Shown here: piece after piece, positions 8,537-16,699 of the stretch | Layout: every line of letters starts with the position of its first letter | Position numbering within the stretch: the stretch's first letter is position 1 | Assembly (NCBI GenBank): GCA_016296165.1 | Contig: JAEDJV010000018.1 | Span: forward strand, 1-27,751 | Direction: 5' to 3' | Source: Oscillospiraceae bacterium | GTDB lineage: Bacteria; Bacillota; Clostridia; Oscillospirales; Ruminococcaceae | DNA length: 27,751 nt | Position numbers and translations under genes: made by a program | Notes under the pieces: model-generated | Database searches by the model: none | Told to the model about the DNA's origin: nothing | Seen by the model: the letters and a program-made list of their open reading frames with translations, nothing else

Positions 8537-10744
8537 TTATTTTTTAACAAACTGAGCTGTTATTGTCTGGGCTTCTCCAGGTGTAACAGTAATAGTATCA
8601 CCTTCAGCCTCGGTTCCTGTCCATCCGGCAAATGTATAACCATCTGCTGCTGTTGCAGTAATGGTAACCGGATAGTCAGTAAAGTATGTTCCAGACCACT
8701 TGTTATTATCCATATCCAGTGTTATAGTATTTAACGTCAAACTTCCACCCGCAGAGTCATTTACAGCAAGATTAACCTGAGTCGTCTGACCAGTAAGCGA
8801 AAGATCTTTCTTAAGGAAGTTATATATGTTCTTTTCCCTGTTCTGAATAAATGTTTTGATATCATTTACATTTGAATTGAAATTATTTGAATTTCCGATT
8901 CGTCTCATCTGTTCTTCAATAACAGGCTGATACATATTTGTAAATCTGTCAAGTTCAGAAAGCATATGTTCCTGACTGAGATTTTTATTCATAATATCAG
9001 AGAAAGTTGTAACAAATCTCTGCTTGAACTCTTCGTTCTGTAAAAGCTTATAGAACAGAACAGTGTGTTCCTGAGGTTCCCTGTTTTCTTCTGTACCAGG
9101 AGTACCCGGTCTGACACCAGGTAAGAAACCTCCTCCCCACCATCCGTTTCCCTGGGATGTATTAGTCTTTCCGTACATGGCAATATCAAGAGTATCTTCA
9201 CCATATGTACCGCCCATCATACGGTAAAGGCTCATTGAAAACTCAGTATCGTAAAGCATCCATCTCCACTTTCCATCCTCGTAAGGCTGGTCTGTTATAT
9301 CTCTTGAACGCCATGTTCTGTAGTTGTTATCATTGTTCATCCAGTCCTGATTTGCGATGAATATCTGAGCACAGTTATAATCTATGAAACTCTGTATATC
9401 CATCATCTGACCTATCTTATCATAATTTGCCGCCTGTGAAAGATCATTTTCCTTTGCAAATTTTACAAGGTCAGTATAGAGAACAAGATCTTCCTCAATA
9501 CCTTCATTTACCTCTCTGCCGCATTCTATAATAACAACATTATCCTTGTTTATATTGTAGTTGCTTTCAATGTAGCTGTCGTTATAGTCTTCCTGGAGTG
9601 TATAAACGCCAAAAAATTCACCGTTTATAAACATGACTGCCGGACGTGATGACTGCGTTTCAAAAGCTCTGTCTCCGAGCAGACTCTGGATATAGTTATC
9701 GCGGAACTGAGCATATCCAAGATCGTTTCCGCCGTTTCTCATTCGGAATTTTTTGTACTTGTCTCTTACTGTTGTATCATCCAGTTCCATCTTTGCGTCA
9801 GGAATGAGTTCATATTTTATGTTTTTCTTGCCGTATTCTTCACGGGCATAGAACTTAAGGCTCTTTACAACTGCTGAACGTGTTGCATTTCCTGCTATAC
9901 GCACACCAAGATTCTGTGAAAGACCAAGTTTTCCGTCCGGTTCAAAAAGTTCAAAATAAACTTTTCTCTCCCATTCCTCACCCTTCTGTGTGTAATTTCC
10001 AGGATAGAAATAAGTCTGATTACCAAGCGAAGTGTCTCCTGTTGCTCTCCAGTCATCATATACCTTTCCTCTGACATATATTCCTCTTTCGTAATCAAAA
10101 AAGTCATCAGGATCTATTGTAATACTTGCAACTGCAAATCCAGGATACTGCTTTGTATTATCAATACCAGCAAAATACGATCTGCTTACTGTTTCACTTA
10201 CATTTCCATCTGCATCAACAGCAATTGCTTTAACTATTGTACCCTTTGTAACATTTGAAGGAGTAAAATTGTTATGAGAAACATCTGTTATAGCAGAATA
10301 TACATTAGGCTGGGATGTTCTGTTAGTAATCTTAATCGGGGCACTGTAAACCTGTGATTCTGTTGACGGAACACTTCCGTCAGTAGTGTAATAAATCGTT
10401 GAATCCGTACCTGCAAAAAGTGTAAGCTCAAAGTCCTTTTCATAGAAACCGCTGTCTACTGAAAACTCAGGCACAGCTACTACAGTTGCCGCATTATCCA
10501 CCAGCATTTCCTTTTCATAAATATAGTCAAGTATATTTACTGTTCCGTTTCCGTCAATATCAGCAGCCTGATATCCTTCTTCGGTTAGTTCCTTATCACC
10601 CATAAGGAATTTTCCAAGCCTGTTAAAATCTTTGTCTGTTACAGAACCGTCACAGTTTACATCACCTTTTGTCGCAGCTGAAATCGATAAAGCAAATGAT
10701 GAAGCCATAATTAGAGCACAGAGCCCTGCTATTTTTCTCTTCAT
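8537..10744 (-). CDS. Secreted CotH-like kinase with N-terminal dockerin
   Basis: 735 aa. Residues 1-24 are a signal peptide. A type I dockerin follows (about 26-85), with two calcium loops, DVNCDGSVTDKD and DIDGNGTVNILD, so the protein should attach to a cellulosomal cohesin. About 100-190 look like a chitobiase C-terminal-type beta-sandwich (IYYTTDGSVPS). The CotH kinase domain (about 225-630) shows LGVRIAGNATRSAVVKSLKF, FFGVYTLQEDYN and WRWMLYDTEFSM. About 660-735 is a bacterial extracellular repeat (GYTFAGWTG, TITAQFVKK). CotH of Bacillus phosphorylates spore-coat proteins; the target here is unknown. ATG 10744 is chosen because AGGAG lies just upstream and the signal peptide starts there; an in-frame start 48 nt upstream has neither. 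CotH-dockerin proteins are known in Ruminococcus cellulosomes. Confidence 0.93.
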   Translation of the reverse strand: MKRKIAGLCALIMASSFALSISAATKGDVNCDGSVTDKDFNRLGKFLMGDKELTEEGYQAADIDGNGTVNILDYIYEKEMLVDNAATVVAVPEFSVDSGFYEKDFELTLFAGTDSTIYYTTDGSVPSTESQVYSAPIKITNRTSQPNVYSAITDVSHNNFTPSNVTKGTIVKAIAVDADGNVSETVSRSYFAGIDNTKQYPGFAVASITIDPDDFFDYERGIYVRGKVYDDWRATGDTSLGNQTYFYPGNYTQKGEEWERKVYFELFEPDGKLGLSQNLGVRIAGNATRSAVVKSLKFYAREEYGKKNIKYELIPDAKMELDDTTVRDKYKKFRMRNGGNDLGYAQFRDNYIQSLLGDRAFETQSSRPAVMFINGEFFGVYTLQEDYNDSYIESNYNINKDNVVIIECGREVNEGIEEDLVLYTDLVKFAKENDLSQAANYDKIGQMMDIQSFIDYNCAQIFIANQDWMNNDNNYRTWRSRDITDQPYEDGKWRWMLYDTEFSMSLYRMMGGTYGEDTLDIAMYGKTNTSQGNGWWGGGFLPGVRPGTPGTEENREPQEHTVLFYKLLQNEEFKQRFVTTFSDIMNKNLSQEHMLSELDRFTNMYQPVIEEQMRRIGNSNNFNSNVNDIKTFIQNREKNIYNFLKKDLSLTGQTTQVNLAVNDSAGGSLTLNTITLDMDNNKWSGTYFTDYPVTITATAADGYTFAGWTGTEAEGDTITVTPGEAQTITAQFVKK

Positions 10745-10804
10745 GATTATCACTCCTGAATTTTGTTTAAAATAAATATAAATACAAAACAATCGTCTAT
10801 AACA

Positions 10805-10834
10805 ATTATAACATGTTTCTGAGTATTAAGTCAA
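10805..10834 (-). promoter_or_regulatory. Promoter of the CotH gene
   Basis: The minus strand has TTGACT (10834-10829), an 18-bp spacer and TATAAT (10810-10805), about 60 nt before the start codon. No copy of the xylan-cluster 41-bp element is seen here. Confidence 0.75.
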
Positions 10835-10866
10835 TATAATCTCATCTTAGTCAAACTTTTATTAAG

Positions 10867-10901
10867 AAAAAAGCCGGCACGATAATGCAATGCCGACTTT
10901 T
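10867..10901 (-). terminator. Terminator after the GH10 xylanase gene
   Basis: On the minus strand AAAAGTCGGCA (10901-10891) pairs with TGCCGGCTTTT (10879-10869), with one wobble pair, and is followed by TTCTT. It lies 15 nt past the xylanase stop and separates it from the CotH promoter. Confidence 0.85.
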
Positions 10902-10915
10902 AGTTTTTTTAAATA

Positions 10916-12871
10916 TTAGTTATGTGGTGTAAGATCATTAATTTTTTTAGAAACATACTGCTTGATACGTGCTATGTCTCCTACTGTTATATCACCATCT
11001 CCGTCAACGTCAGAACATTTGACAGCATGGCTGTCTAACTCTGTTTCTTTGAGGAGATAAAGCGCAAGAACAGACAGATCAGTAAGAGTAACGTCACCGT
11101 CACCGTCAACATCACCGTATATAATTTCAGTGATCCCTTCGGAGGGTGTAGTCGTTGCTGAAGTTACTGTTGTTTCCTCAGGTGTTGTCTCTGAAGTAAC
11201 AGTTGTAACTTCCGGTTTGGTTGTAATCTCAGGTAAATCACCAGGTGTAAGTCCTTCGATAATTGAATAAAATGCCGGCTTTGCCTTGTATTCTGAATCG
11301 AAGATAAGCGGCTGCTGTGAAGCTCTCCAGCTCATATCATCTGTTACACCCCAGAATACTACTGCAGAAATATTGTCCTTATACTTTTCAATAGCATCCA
11401 TAATGCCATTGTAATAAACAGCCTGATGTTCAAAATACTGATCACCTGAATTTTCCGGAACTGTAACATCAAGTTCTGTAATCTGTACATCAAGACCTGT
11501 CTCTACATATGCCTTGATTGCAGCTTCGTACATACTAACTGAAGGGAATGCCGCACCCATGCTCTGTCTCGCATCAAGGTGGGACTGCATTCCGATACCG
11601 TCAATTACACCCTTTTCCTTGAGCTCAAGTGCCATCTCTACAATTTTGTTTTTCTTATCCATGTACTCGTTGTAGTCATTATAGTAGAGTTTGCAGCCTT
11701 CCGGAGCATATTTTCTTGCATATGTAAATGCGTATTCGATAAATGAATTGTCACCGAATACTGCAACCCAATCAGACGCACCATATCCGTTGCTCTGATC
11801 AGGATGACCCGGCTTACGAGGTGTGCCGTCTTCAAGCCATGCTTCATTTACAACGTCACACGCATAGAAGTCGAGTGTAGGATAAAGATCAGTAAGTGTT
11901 TCAAAGAAGTTTTTAATGTAGTTTTCCATACGCTTAAGCATTTTTTCTTCTGAAACATATTCACCGCTGGCATCATAATTCTCCTTAAAGAACCACTCAG
12001 GAGTCTGGCTGTGCCATACAAGTGTATGAATTCTTACTGGAATGTTATTCTTGAGAGCATACTCAAGAACCGGTTTTGCCTGTGCAAACGAAACCTGCGG
12101 ATTTTCATCATCGCCTGTTTCTTCGAAGTATTTCATAGTTGCTGCCTGATTAAGTACATAGTCAGGCTTCATTTCGTTACCAACTGTAACACTTCCGCTA
12201 AAATGCTTGTCCACAAGCTTCATAAACGGCTTGGATGCAAGGTCACTAGGTGTAAGTGCTGTACCGATCTTAAATGAGTCTGCATAATATGCTCTTAGTG
12301 ATGTAAGATCTTCGATAGCAACATCAGGTGTTGTTGTAATCTTAAAGTCATCAACATAGATCTTTACGCTTGCATCACTTGATTCAAAGTACAGATGTTT
12401 GTTTGTTGAACCGGCAGGGAAACTGAATTTTGTATTGTATTCAAGCCAGCTTCCGTCCTTGCTGTCCTGTTTTAACACATTGTCATAATGTGTTGAACCC
12501 TCCTCATCATCATACTGCATGCTGAGAGTAAGCTGGCTGTAGTACTCTGACTTTGCATATGCGTTTACTATGTACTGTTCACCAGCCTCGATTACATCAT
12601 CAAGGGCAACCTGAGGGCCGTTCCAGCCCTGAGCTCTTGTGCTGACACAAAGAGACTTTTCTCCGCCATGTGCATCAGTATCAACAACTTCAAGAGTTTC
12701 ATCCTCACCTCTTCTTGAAAAACCATTAAGTTCACCGTCTTCAAAATCAGCTGAGAAAAGAACTTCTTCTTCAGCATTTACCTTTTCTCCGGAAAAAGAA
12801 TATGCTGAGAAAACACTGGCAAGCATCGTAATGCTTACTAAACCTGCAATAATTTTTTTCGAATTTTTCAT
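10916..12871 (-). CDS. Cellulosomal endo-1,4-beta-xylanase, CBM22-GH10-dockerin
   Basis: 651 aa. It hydrolyses internal beta-1,4 bonds of xylan outside the cell. Signal peptide about 1-33 (cleavage near VNA). CBM22 xylan-binding module about 38-180 (FSADFEDGELNGFSRRG, AQGWNGPQVALDD). GH10 barrel about 185-540 with acid/base Glu343 in DVVNEAW and nucleophile Glu466 in ITELDV. A Thr/Glu/Ser-rich linker (about 541-583) leads to a C-terminal type I dockerin with two canonical loops, DVDGDGDVTLTD and DVDGDGDITVGD. AGGAGG upstream of the ATG gives the start. It is a single-gene unit with its own strong promoter and terminator. Retaining GH10 enzymes accept decorated xylans, which fits with the GH43 and GH30 genes nearby. 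Confidence 0.97.
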   Translation of the reverse strand: MKNSKKIIAGLVSITMLASVFSAYSFSGEKVNAEEEVLFSADFEDGELNGFSRRGEDETLEVVDTDAHGGEKSLCVSTRAQGWNGPQVALDDVIEAGEQYIVNAYAKSEYYSQLTLSMQYDDEEGSTHYDNVLKQDSKDGSWLEYNTKFSFPAGSTNKHLYFESSDASVKIYVDDFKITTTPDVAIEDLTSLRAYYADSFKIGTALTPSDLASKPFMKLVDKHFSGSVTVGNEMKPDYVLNQAATMKYFEETGDDENPQVSFAQAKPVLEYALKNNIPVRIHTLVWHSQTPEWFFKENYDASGEYVSEEKMLKRMENYIKNFFETLTDLYPTLDFYACDVVNEAWLEDGTPRKPGHPDQSNGYGASDWVAVFGDNSFIEYAFTYARKYAPEGCKLYYNDYNEYMDKKNKIVEMALELKEKGVIDGIGMQSHLDARQSMGAAFPSVSMYEAAIKAYVETGLDVQITELDVTVPENSGDQYFEHQAVYYNGIMDAIEKYKDNISAVVFWGVTDDMSWRASQQPLIFDSEYKAKPAFYSIIEGLTPGDLPEITTKPEVTTVTSETTPEETTVTSATTTPSEGITEIIYGDVDGDGDVTLTDLSVLALYLLKETELDSHAVKCSDVDGDGDITVGDIARIKQYVSKKINDLTPHN

Positions 12872-12921
12872 ATAAGCCTCCTGATATATTTAAAAAATAT
12901 ATACTGAATTTCTATAAAAAT

Positions 12922-12950
12922 ATTATACCAAATTGCCATAAATCTTTCAA
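12922..12950 (-). promoter_or_regulatory. Promoter of the GH10 xylanase gene
   Basis: The minus strand has TTGAAA (12950-12945), a 17-bp spacer and TATAAT (12927-12922). It has a better -10 box than the GH30 promoter and lacks the TGGGTTG/AATGTG element found before GH43 and GH30. Confidence 0.8.
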
Positions 12951-13188
12951 TGGAATTCCGGTTTTTCTACAAAAATTCTAACAATCCATGCACTCCGACC
13001 AAGTGTGATTCGTTATATGTAACAATTATTATTGCTATTTAAATATACATACTATTCCCGAATGTTTATAAGTGTGTTTTTTTATAATTACAGCTGAAAA
13101 TGAAGCATCCGGCAAATACGGGATTTTATATATTATTTTATTTCACTATAGCATTTTAAAATAATTAAGGTAATTTTCTGCAAATATA
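12951..13188. other. Intergenic stretch between divergent units
   Basis: AT-rich sequence between the GH10 promoter and the permease operon promoter. I see no ORF with a ribosome binding site, no tRNA and no strong hairpin. It may hold upstream control sites for the xylanase, but none can be assigned. Confidence 0.5.
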
Positions 13189-13217
13189 TTGACAATATCC
13201 TTACACCATGCTATACT
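13189..13217 (+). promoter_or_regulatory. Promoter of the permease-GntR-ATPase operon
   Basis: TTGACA (13189-13194), a 17-bp spacer and TATACT (13212-13217). This is a strong promoter that would need repression to be silent. Confidence 0.85.
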
Positions 13218-13220
13218 AAG

Positions 13221-13251
13221 TGTACCACGCACCGTAGTACAGTTAGTACAG
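13221..13251 (+). promoter_or_regulatory. Probable operator of the GntR regulator
   Basis: TGTAC (13221-13225) and GTACA (13237-13241) form an inverted repeat with an 11-bp spacer, and TAGTACAG is repeated directly at 13235-13242 and 13244-13251. The site covers the expected transcription start, right after the -10 box. YtrA-type GntR repressors usually bind inverted repeats at their own operon promoter, so autoregulation is the likely role. The exact half-site is inferred. Confidence 0.6.
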
Positions 13252-13320
13252 AACAAAACGAGATGATAAAAAGAAATTAAAAAAACTCAAGCAATCAAAA
13301 GAAACGGAGGCCGTATATTT

Positions 13321-15237
13321 ATGAATTATTTGAAGGCAGGAACATCTCCTTTTAAAATCAGATTTCTTTCTAATCTGAAAAGCTCAAAAATGTATCTCAT
13401 ATTGAATTTTTTTCTTCAAATTTCTGCTATGCCACTATTTGCTGCAGTTTCCATTCTCCCTAAAGGCAATGAATATATTGGAAGTATTTTGTCATCTGTC
13501 GCAGGAATATCATTTACCTCATCAATGATTATTACAGTACTGACTGTATTCAGCATTTTCAGCTATCTGCATAATAAAACAGACACCGACATGATCATGG
13601 CGCTCCCTGTATCAAAAGCACAGCTTTTTATGGCTGACTTCCTGTGCGGACTTACTGTCAGTCTGACTCCTGTCATTATCGCTTCAGTTATATCTGCTGT
13701 AATAATTTCCGTTTCTCCAGACGGTTCACTTAACACACAGTTTGTTCCGTTTATCGATGACATTCTGTACTTTACCGGCATTTATCGGCCGGCCGATATT
13801 GATCCGGTCACGACAATACCGCTTACAGTTATGTTTAATATTTTTTTACAGATTATTTTATCAGTAATAATGCTTTATGTATTTACAGTCCTTGTTACTG
13901 TATGCTGCGGCAATAAATTAGAAGTCTTTATGTACAATGCAATATCAAATGCTGTCGTTTTATTTTTCTGTATATGCATTAACAGTATGCCAGGGCTTTC
14001 ACTCAATGAATCATACTCAGGAGATTTTACTTATGAGGCCCAGCGCTTATGTCCTGCAGGCGGATTTTTACATACTGCCGTTTATATAAATCATTACATA
14101 AGCACCGGAACATTGAAAACCGGCTTAGCGAACTGGTGTATATGGACTGCAGTTTTTATATTAATCTATTTTTCATCTGCATTTTTCCTGTTTATAAAAC
14201 GCAAATCAGAAGATGCATCAAAACCATTTGTATATCCCGGATTTTTCTATATTATTTCTGCTGTTATTACCGTAACTGTTTCCATTACAGTTTACTGTAC
14301 AGGAGCCCGTATGTTTACAGCTTTACTGTTGAGTTTGGTGATTTTTGCTGTGTTGGTTTTTATAAGAAACAGAGAAAACCGCAATCCTAAGAATTTTTTA
14401 AAGCCAGCCATTCTCTATATCTGTTCTTTTGCAATATCTGTTGCCATATGTACAGCAAGCGAAAAAACCAATGGATTCGGAATAACATACAAGGTACCCA
14501 GAGCATCTCAGATTGCCGCTGCTTCAGTATATTTTGAAAATCCTTATCATTTTTTCACAGATCCAAACTGTATGAAAACATTTACTGATACTGAATCAAT
14601 AAAAAATATAACGGAACTTAATGAGGATTTGACGGAAGAGTTAAAATTTTTATGGAATCAGGACAAAAAATGCGATATACTTTCACACGAATATATTGAT
14701 AAAAAATACGGCATTTCGGCATGGCGCAGCGGAAACACAGTAAGAATAAGATACAGTCTAAAAAACGGAAAAATTTCAGACAGAGTTTTTATCACCGGAA
14801 TCAATTACACCAAATATCCGGCCTACTATACCCCTGAAGCTGGTTCTGACTTTTCATATAAGTCTGCGAATATAGAAAAACCGGCGGATTGTGATTTGGA
14901 AATGCTGTTTATAGGTCACACCAGTTTTGCGGATGAAGTAGCAGAAGAAGACTATTCTGTTTACACCGGTTCCGGCGTAACTTATCCTTTACAGTACAGA
15001 ATCACAGATTTTGACGAGGAACTTTTCAGAGAATTATCTTACATATCCGAAAGAATTTTTTATTCGGATGAAGATTGCTATACATTAAGCTGTATTTATC
15101 CTTCGGAAAATTCCTCTGGTTTATATGTTCAGTTTTTCATTCCGCCTGAATACTCCGAACTCTGTGAAAAATTCATGAAAAGCGGAAAACTTGAAGAACT
15201 TGAATGGGAAGAAGTAAGGAGCGATGACTTATCATAA
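13321..15237 (+). CDS. ABC-2 type permease with large C-terminal extracytoplasmic domain
   Basis: 638 aa. The first 380 or so residues contain about nine hydrophobic segments (for example YLILNFFLQISAMPLFAAVS near 23-42, FTSSMIITVLTVFSIFSYL near 64-82, and a last one near 365-383, ILYICSFAISVAICTA). The final 250 residues are soluble, rich in Tyr, Ser and acidic residues, and probably lie outside the membrane. The substrate is unknown. The short motif DTDMIMALPVSKAQLFMADF is typical of permeases paired with YtrA-type regulators. GGAGG at 13307-13311 supports the start. It is the first gene of a three-gene operon; its stop overlaps the GntR reading frame. Regulators of this type are often encoded first, so this gene order is less usual. 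Confidence 0.85.
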   Translation: MNYLKAGTSPFKIRFLSNLKSSKMYLILNFFLQISAMPLFAAVSILPKGNEYIGSILSSVAGISFTSSMIITVLTVFSIFSYLHNKTDTDMIMALPVSKAQLFMADFLCGLTVSLTPVIIASVISAVIISVSPDGSLNTQFVPFIDDILYFTGIYRPADIDPVTTIPLTVMFNIFLQIILSVIMLYVFTVLVTVCCGNKLEVFMYNAISNAVVLFFCICINSMPGLSLNESYSGDFTYEAQRLCPAGGFLHTAVYINHYISTGTLKTGLANWCIWTAVFILIYFSSAFFLFIKRKSEDASKPFVYPGFFYIISAVITVTVSITVYCTGARMFTALLLSLVIFAVLVFIRNRENRNPKNFLKPAILYICSFAISVAICTASEKTNGFGITYKVPRASQIAAASVYFENPYHFFTDPNCMKTFTDTESIKNITELNEDLTEELKFLWNQDKKCDILSHEYIDKKYGISAWRSGNTVRIRYSLKNGKISDRVFITGINYTKYPAYYTPEAGSDFSYKSANIEKPADCDLEMLFIGHTSFADEVAEEDYSVYTGSGVTYPLQYRITDFDEELFRELSYISERIFYSDEDCYTLSCIYPSENSSGLYVQFFIPPEYSELCEKFMKSGKLEELEWEEVRSDDLS

Positions 15238-15599
15238 ATATTGATTTACAAAGTGGGATACCAATATATGAACAGCTTTGCAAAAAAATATCTGAACTCA
15301 TAATCAAGGGAGTACTGTCAGAAAATGATCAGCTTCCAAGTGTCAGAGCACTCGCCAGGGATCTCGGAGTAAACCCCAATACAGTTGCAAAGGCATATCA
15401 GGAACTTGAACGAAACAAAATAATCTATTCTGTCTCCGGAAGGGGCAGTTTCGTGGGACCTGTAAGCAAGTCCGGGTTGAGAGAAGGCATCCTCGAAAAA
15501 TTTGACAAGGCCGCTGATGAAGCAATAAAAGCCGGAATAACCGCTGACGAACTGAAAAAAAGACTAGACGAGGTAATTTCAGATGATAAATATAAATAA
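15228..15599 (+). CDS. GntR-family (YtrA-type) repressor without a canonical start codon
   Basis: About 123 aa, the usual size for this subfamily, which is little more than a winged helix plus a short dimerisation tail. The sequence IINIDLQSGIPIYEQL is followed by the helix-turn-helix LPSVRALARDLGVNPNTVAK, then AYQELERNKII and SGRGSFV. The frame is open only from 15228 (TGA at 15225-15227) and contains no ATG, GTG or TTG before the conserved N-terminus. The codon where related proteins have Met is CTT (15228), followed by ATC and ATA. AAGGAG at 15216-15221 lies 6 nt before CTT and 9 nt before ATC, so initiation at a rare codon is possible; a base error in the sequence is the alternative. It overlaps the permease by 10 nt and the ATPase by 17 nt, so all three are coupled. 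Confidence 0.85.
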   Translation, partial: LIINIDLQSGIPIYEQLCKKISELIIKGVLSENDQLPSVRALARDLGVNPNTVAKAYQELERNKIIYSVSGRGSFVGPVSKSGLREGILEKFDKAADEAIKAGITADELKKRLDEVISDDKYK

Positions 15600-16470
15600 T
15601 ATCTCAAAATCCATCGACAACATCAGGATTCTTAAAAACATAAATCTTAAAATAAACACAGGCTCTGTATTCGGTCTTACAGGTGCAAACGGTGCAGGAA
15701 AATCAACACTTCTTCGTATGATGTGTGGAATATATGCACCCGAATCCGGAGAAATATTATTTGACGGGGAACCTGTGTACGATTCGCCGAAGGTAAAGAA
15801 CAAAATATTATTCGTTAATGATGAAACCGTACAGTACACAAAATATACGCTTACAGAATTAAAAAACTTCTACAAAATCTACTATCCGAATTTTTCCGAA
15901 GAGCTTTTTGATTCACTCACAGAAAAAGCAAAACTCCCCAGAGATAAAAAACTTTCATCATTTTCCAAAGGAATGAAACGTCAGGCTATTGTAATAACCG
16001 GAATATCATGTCAGACAGAATATCTTATCCTTGACGAAGCCTTTGACGGACTTGATCCGGCAATGAGGACAACTGTTAAAAACATCATTTTTGACGCCGT
16101 TATAGATCGTAGTCTTACAGTAGTCCTGTCATCCCACAATATAAGAGAACTAAACGAGATATGCGACAGTGCAGCAATGATAAAAGAAGGAACGGTAACA
16201 TTCGTCAAAGATATCAATTCCGAATGCGATATCTTCAAAATTACTACAGCTTTCAGAAATGATTGCCTGAAAGAAGATTTCCCTGAACTTGATATAGTAA
16301 AGTTTGAGAAAAATCAAAACATCTGCACTATGATTATCCGAAATGAAAAAAATACAATCGAAACCATTATAAATAAAAAAAATCCCGCCTTTTTGAATAT
16401 CAATCCACTGACACTTGAGGAAATCTTCATTGTTGAAACTGAAAGCCTGTCAGGTTATGAAAATCATTAA
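15583..16470 (+). CDS. ABC transporter ATP-binding protein
   Basis: 295 aa. It powers the permease encoded first in the operon. Walker A is GANGAGKST (about residues 34-42), the signature region is LSSFSKGMKRQ, Walker B is YLILDEAFDGLD and the H-loop is LSSHNIRE. All catalytic residues are present. The C-terminal 80 residues are a variable domain, as in YtrB-like ATPases. The ATG lies inside the GntR gene (17-nt overlap), with GAGGT about 10 nt upstream. Confidence 0.93.
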   Translation: MININNISKSIDNIRILKNINLKINTGSVFGLTGANGAGKSTLLRMMCGIYAPESGEILFDGEPVYDSPKVKNKILFVNDETVQYTKYTLTELKNFYKIYYPNFSEELFDSLTEKAKLPRDKKLSSFSKGMKRQAIVITGISCQTEYLILDEAFDGLDPAMRTTVKNIIFDAVIDRSLTVVLSSHNIRELNEICDSAAMIKEGTVTFVKDINSECDIFKITTAFRNDCLKEDFPELDIVKFEKNQNICTMIIRNEKNTIETIINKKNPAFLNINPLTLEEIFIVETESLSGYENH

Positions 16471-16572
16471 AATAATTAAATATTAGAATATATGCTGAAT
16501 TACAGGCTAATGACATATCCCAGTACCAGCCTATATTTTTTAGTGAACTCTGCGGATTCAGTAACACACAAA

Positions 16573-16602
16573 AAACCTCTCAGAAAAATTCCTGAGAGGT
16601 TT
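16573..16602. terminator. Bidirectional terminator between the ABC operon and the GH43 gene
   Basis: AAACCTCTCAG (16573-16583) and CTGAGAGGTTT (16592-16602) form a perfect 11-bp stem with A- and T-rich flanks. It ends the plus-strand operon and the minus-strand GH43 transcript. It lies 15 nt past the end of the cryptic tail at 16618, but about 98 nt past the GH43 stop codon. Confidence 0.9.
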
Positions 16603-16617
16603 TAATATTAGTATAAA

Positions 16618-16699
16618 TTACTGACCTTCGTGGAAGAAATATGGAAGAGCCGGATCATAGTTAAATGCCGGTTTTTTCCGGTTCTATAGGAACAGGCTT
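16618..16699 (-). pseudogene. Cryptic out-of-frame C-terminal tail of the GH43 protein
   Basis: Directly after the GH43 stop codon the same frame continues as KPVPIEPEK, a typical proline-rich linker. It then reaches a run of six A; one base fewer there would give PAFNYDPALPYFFHEGQ and a stop at 16618-16620. The composition is protein-like in both pieces, and the terminator sits just beyond. The simplest reading is that the protein once ran about 27 residues further and lost its tail through a nonsense change plus a slip in the A-run. A sequencing error in the A-run could account for the frameshift but not for the TAA. Confidence 0.55.

Noticed and set aside
12945..12995. Copy of the 41-bp element before GH10
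   Set aside because: Aligned on the -35 box there is no TGGGTTG, and the partial GAATTTT similarity is out of register, so I treat it as chance.
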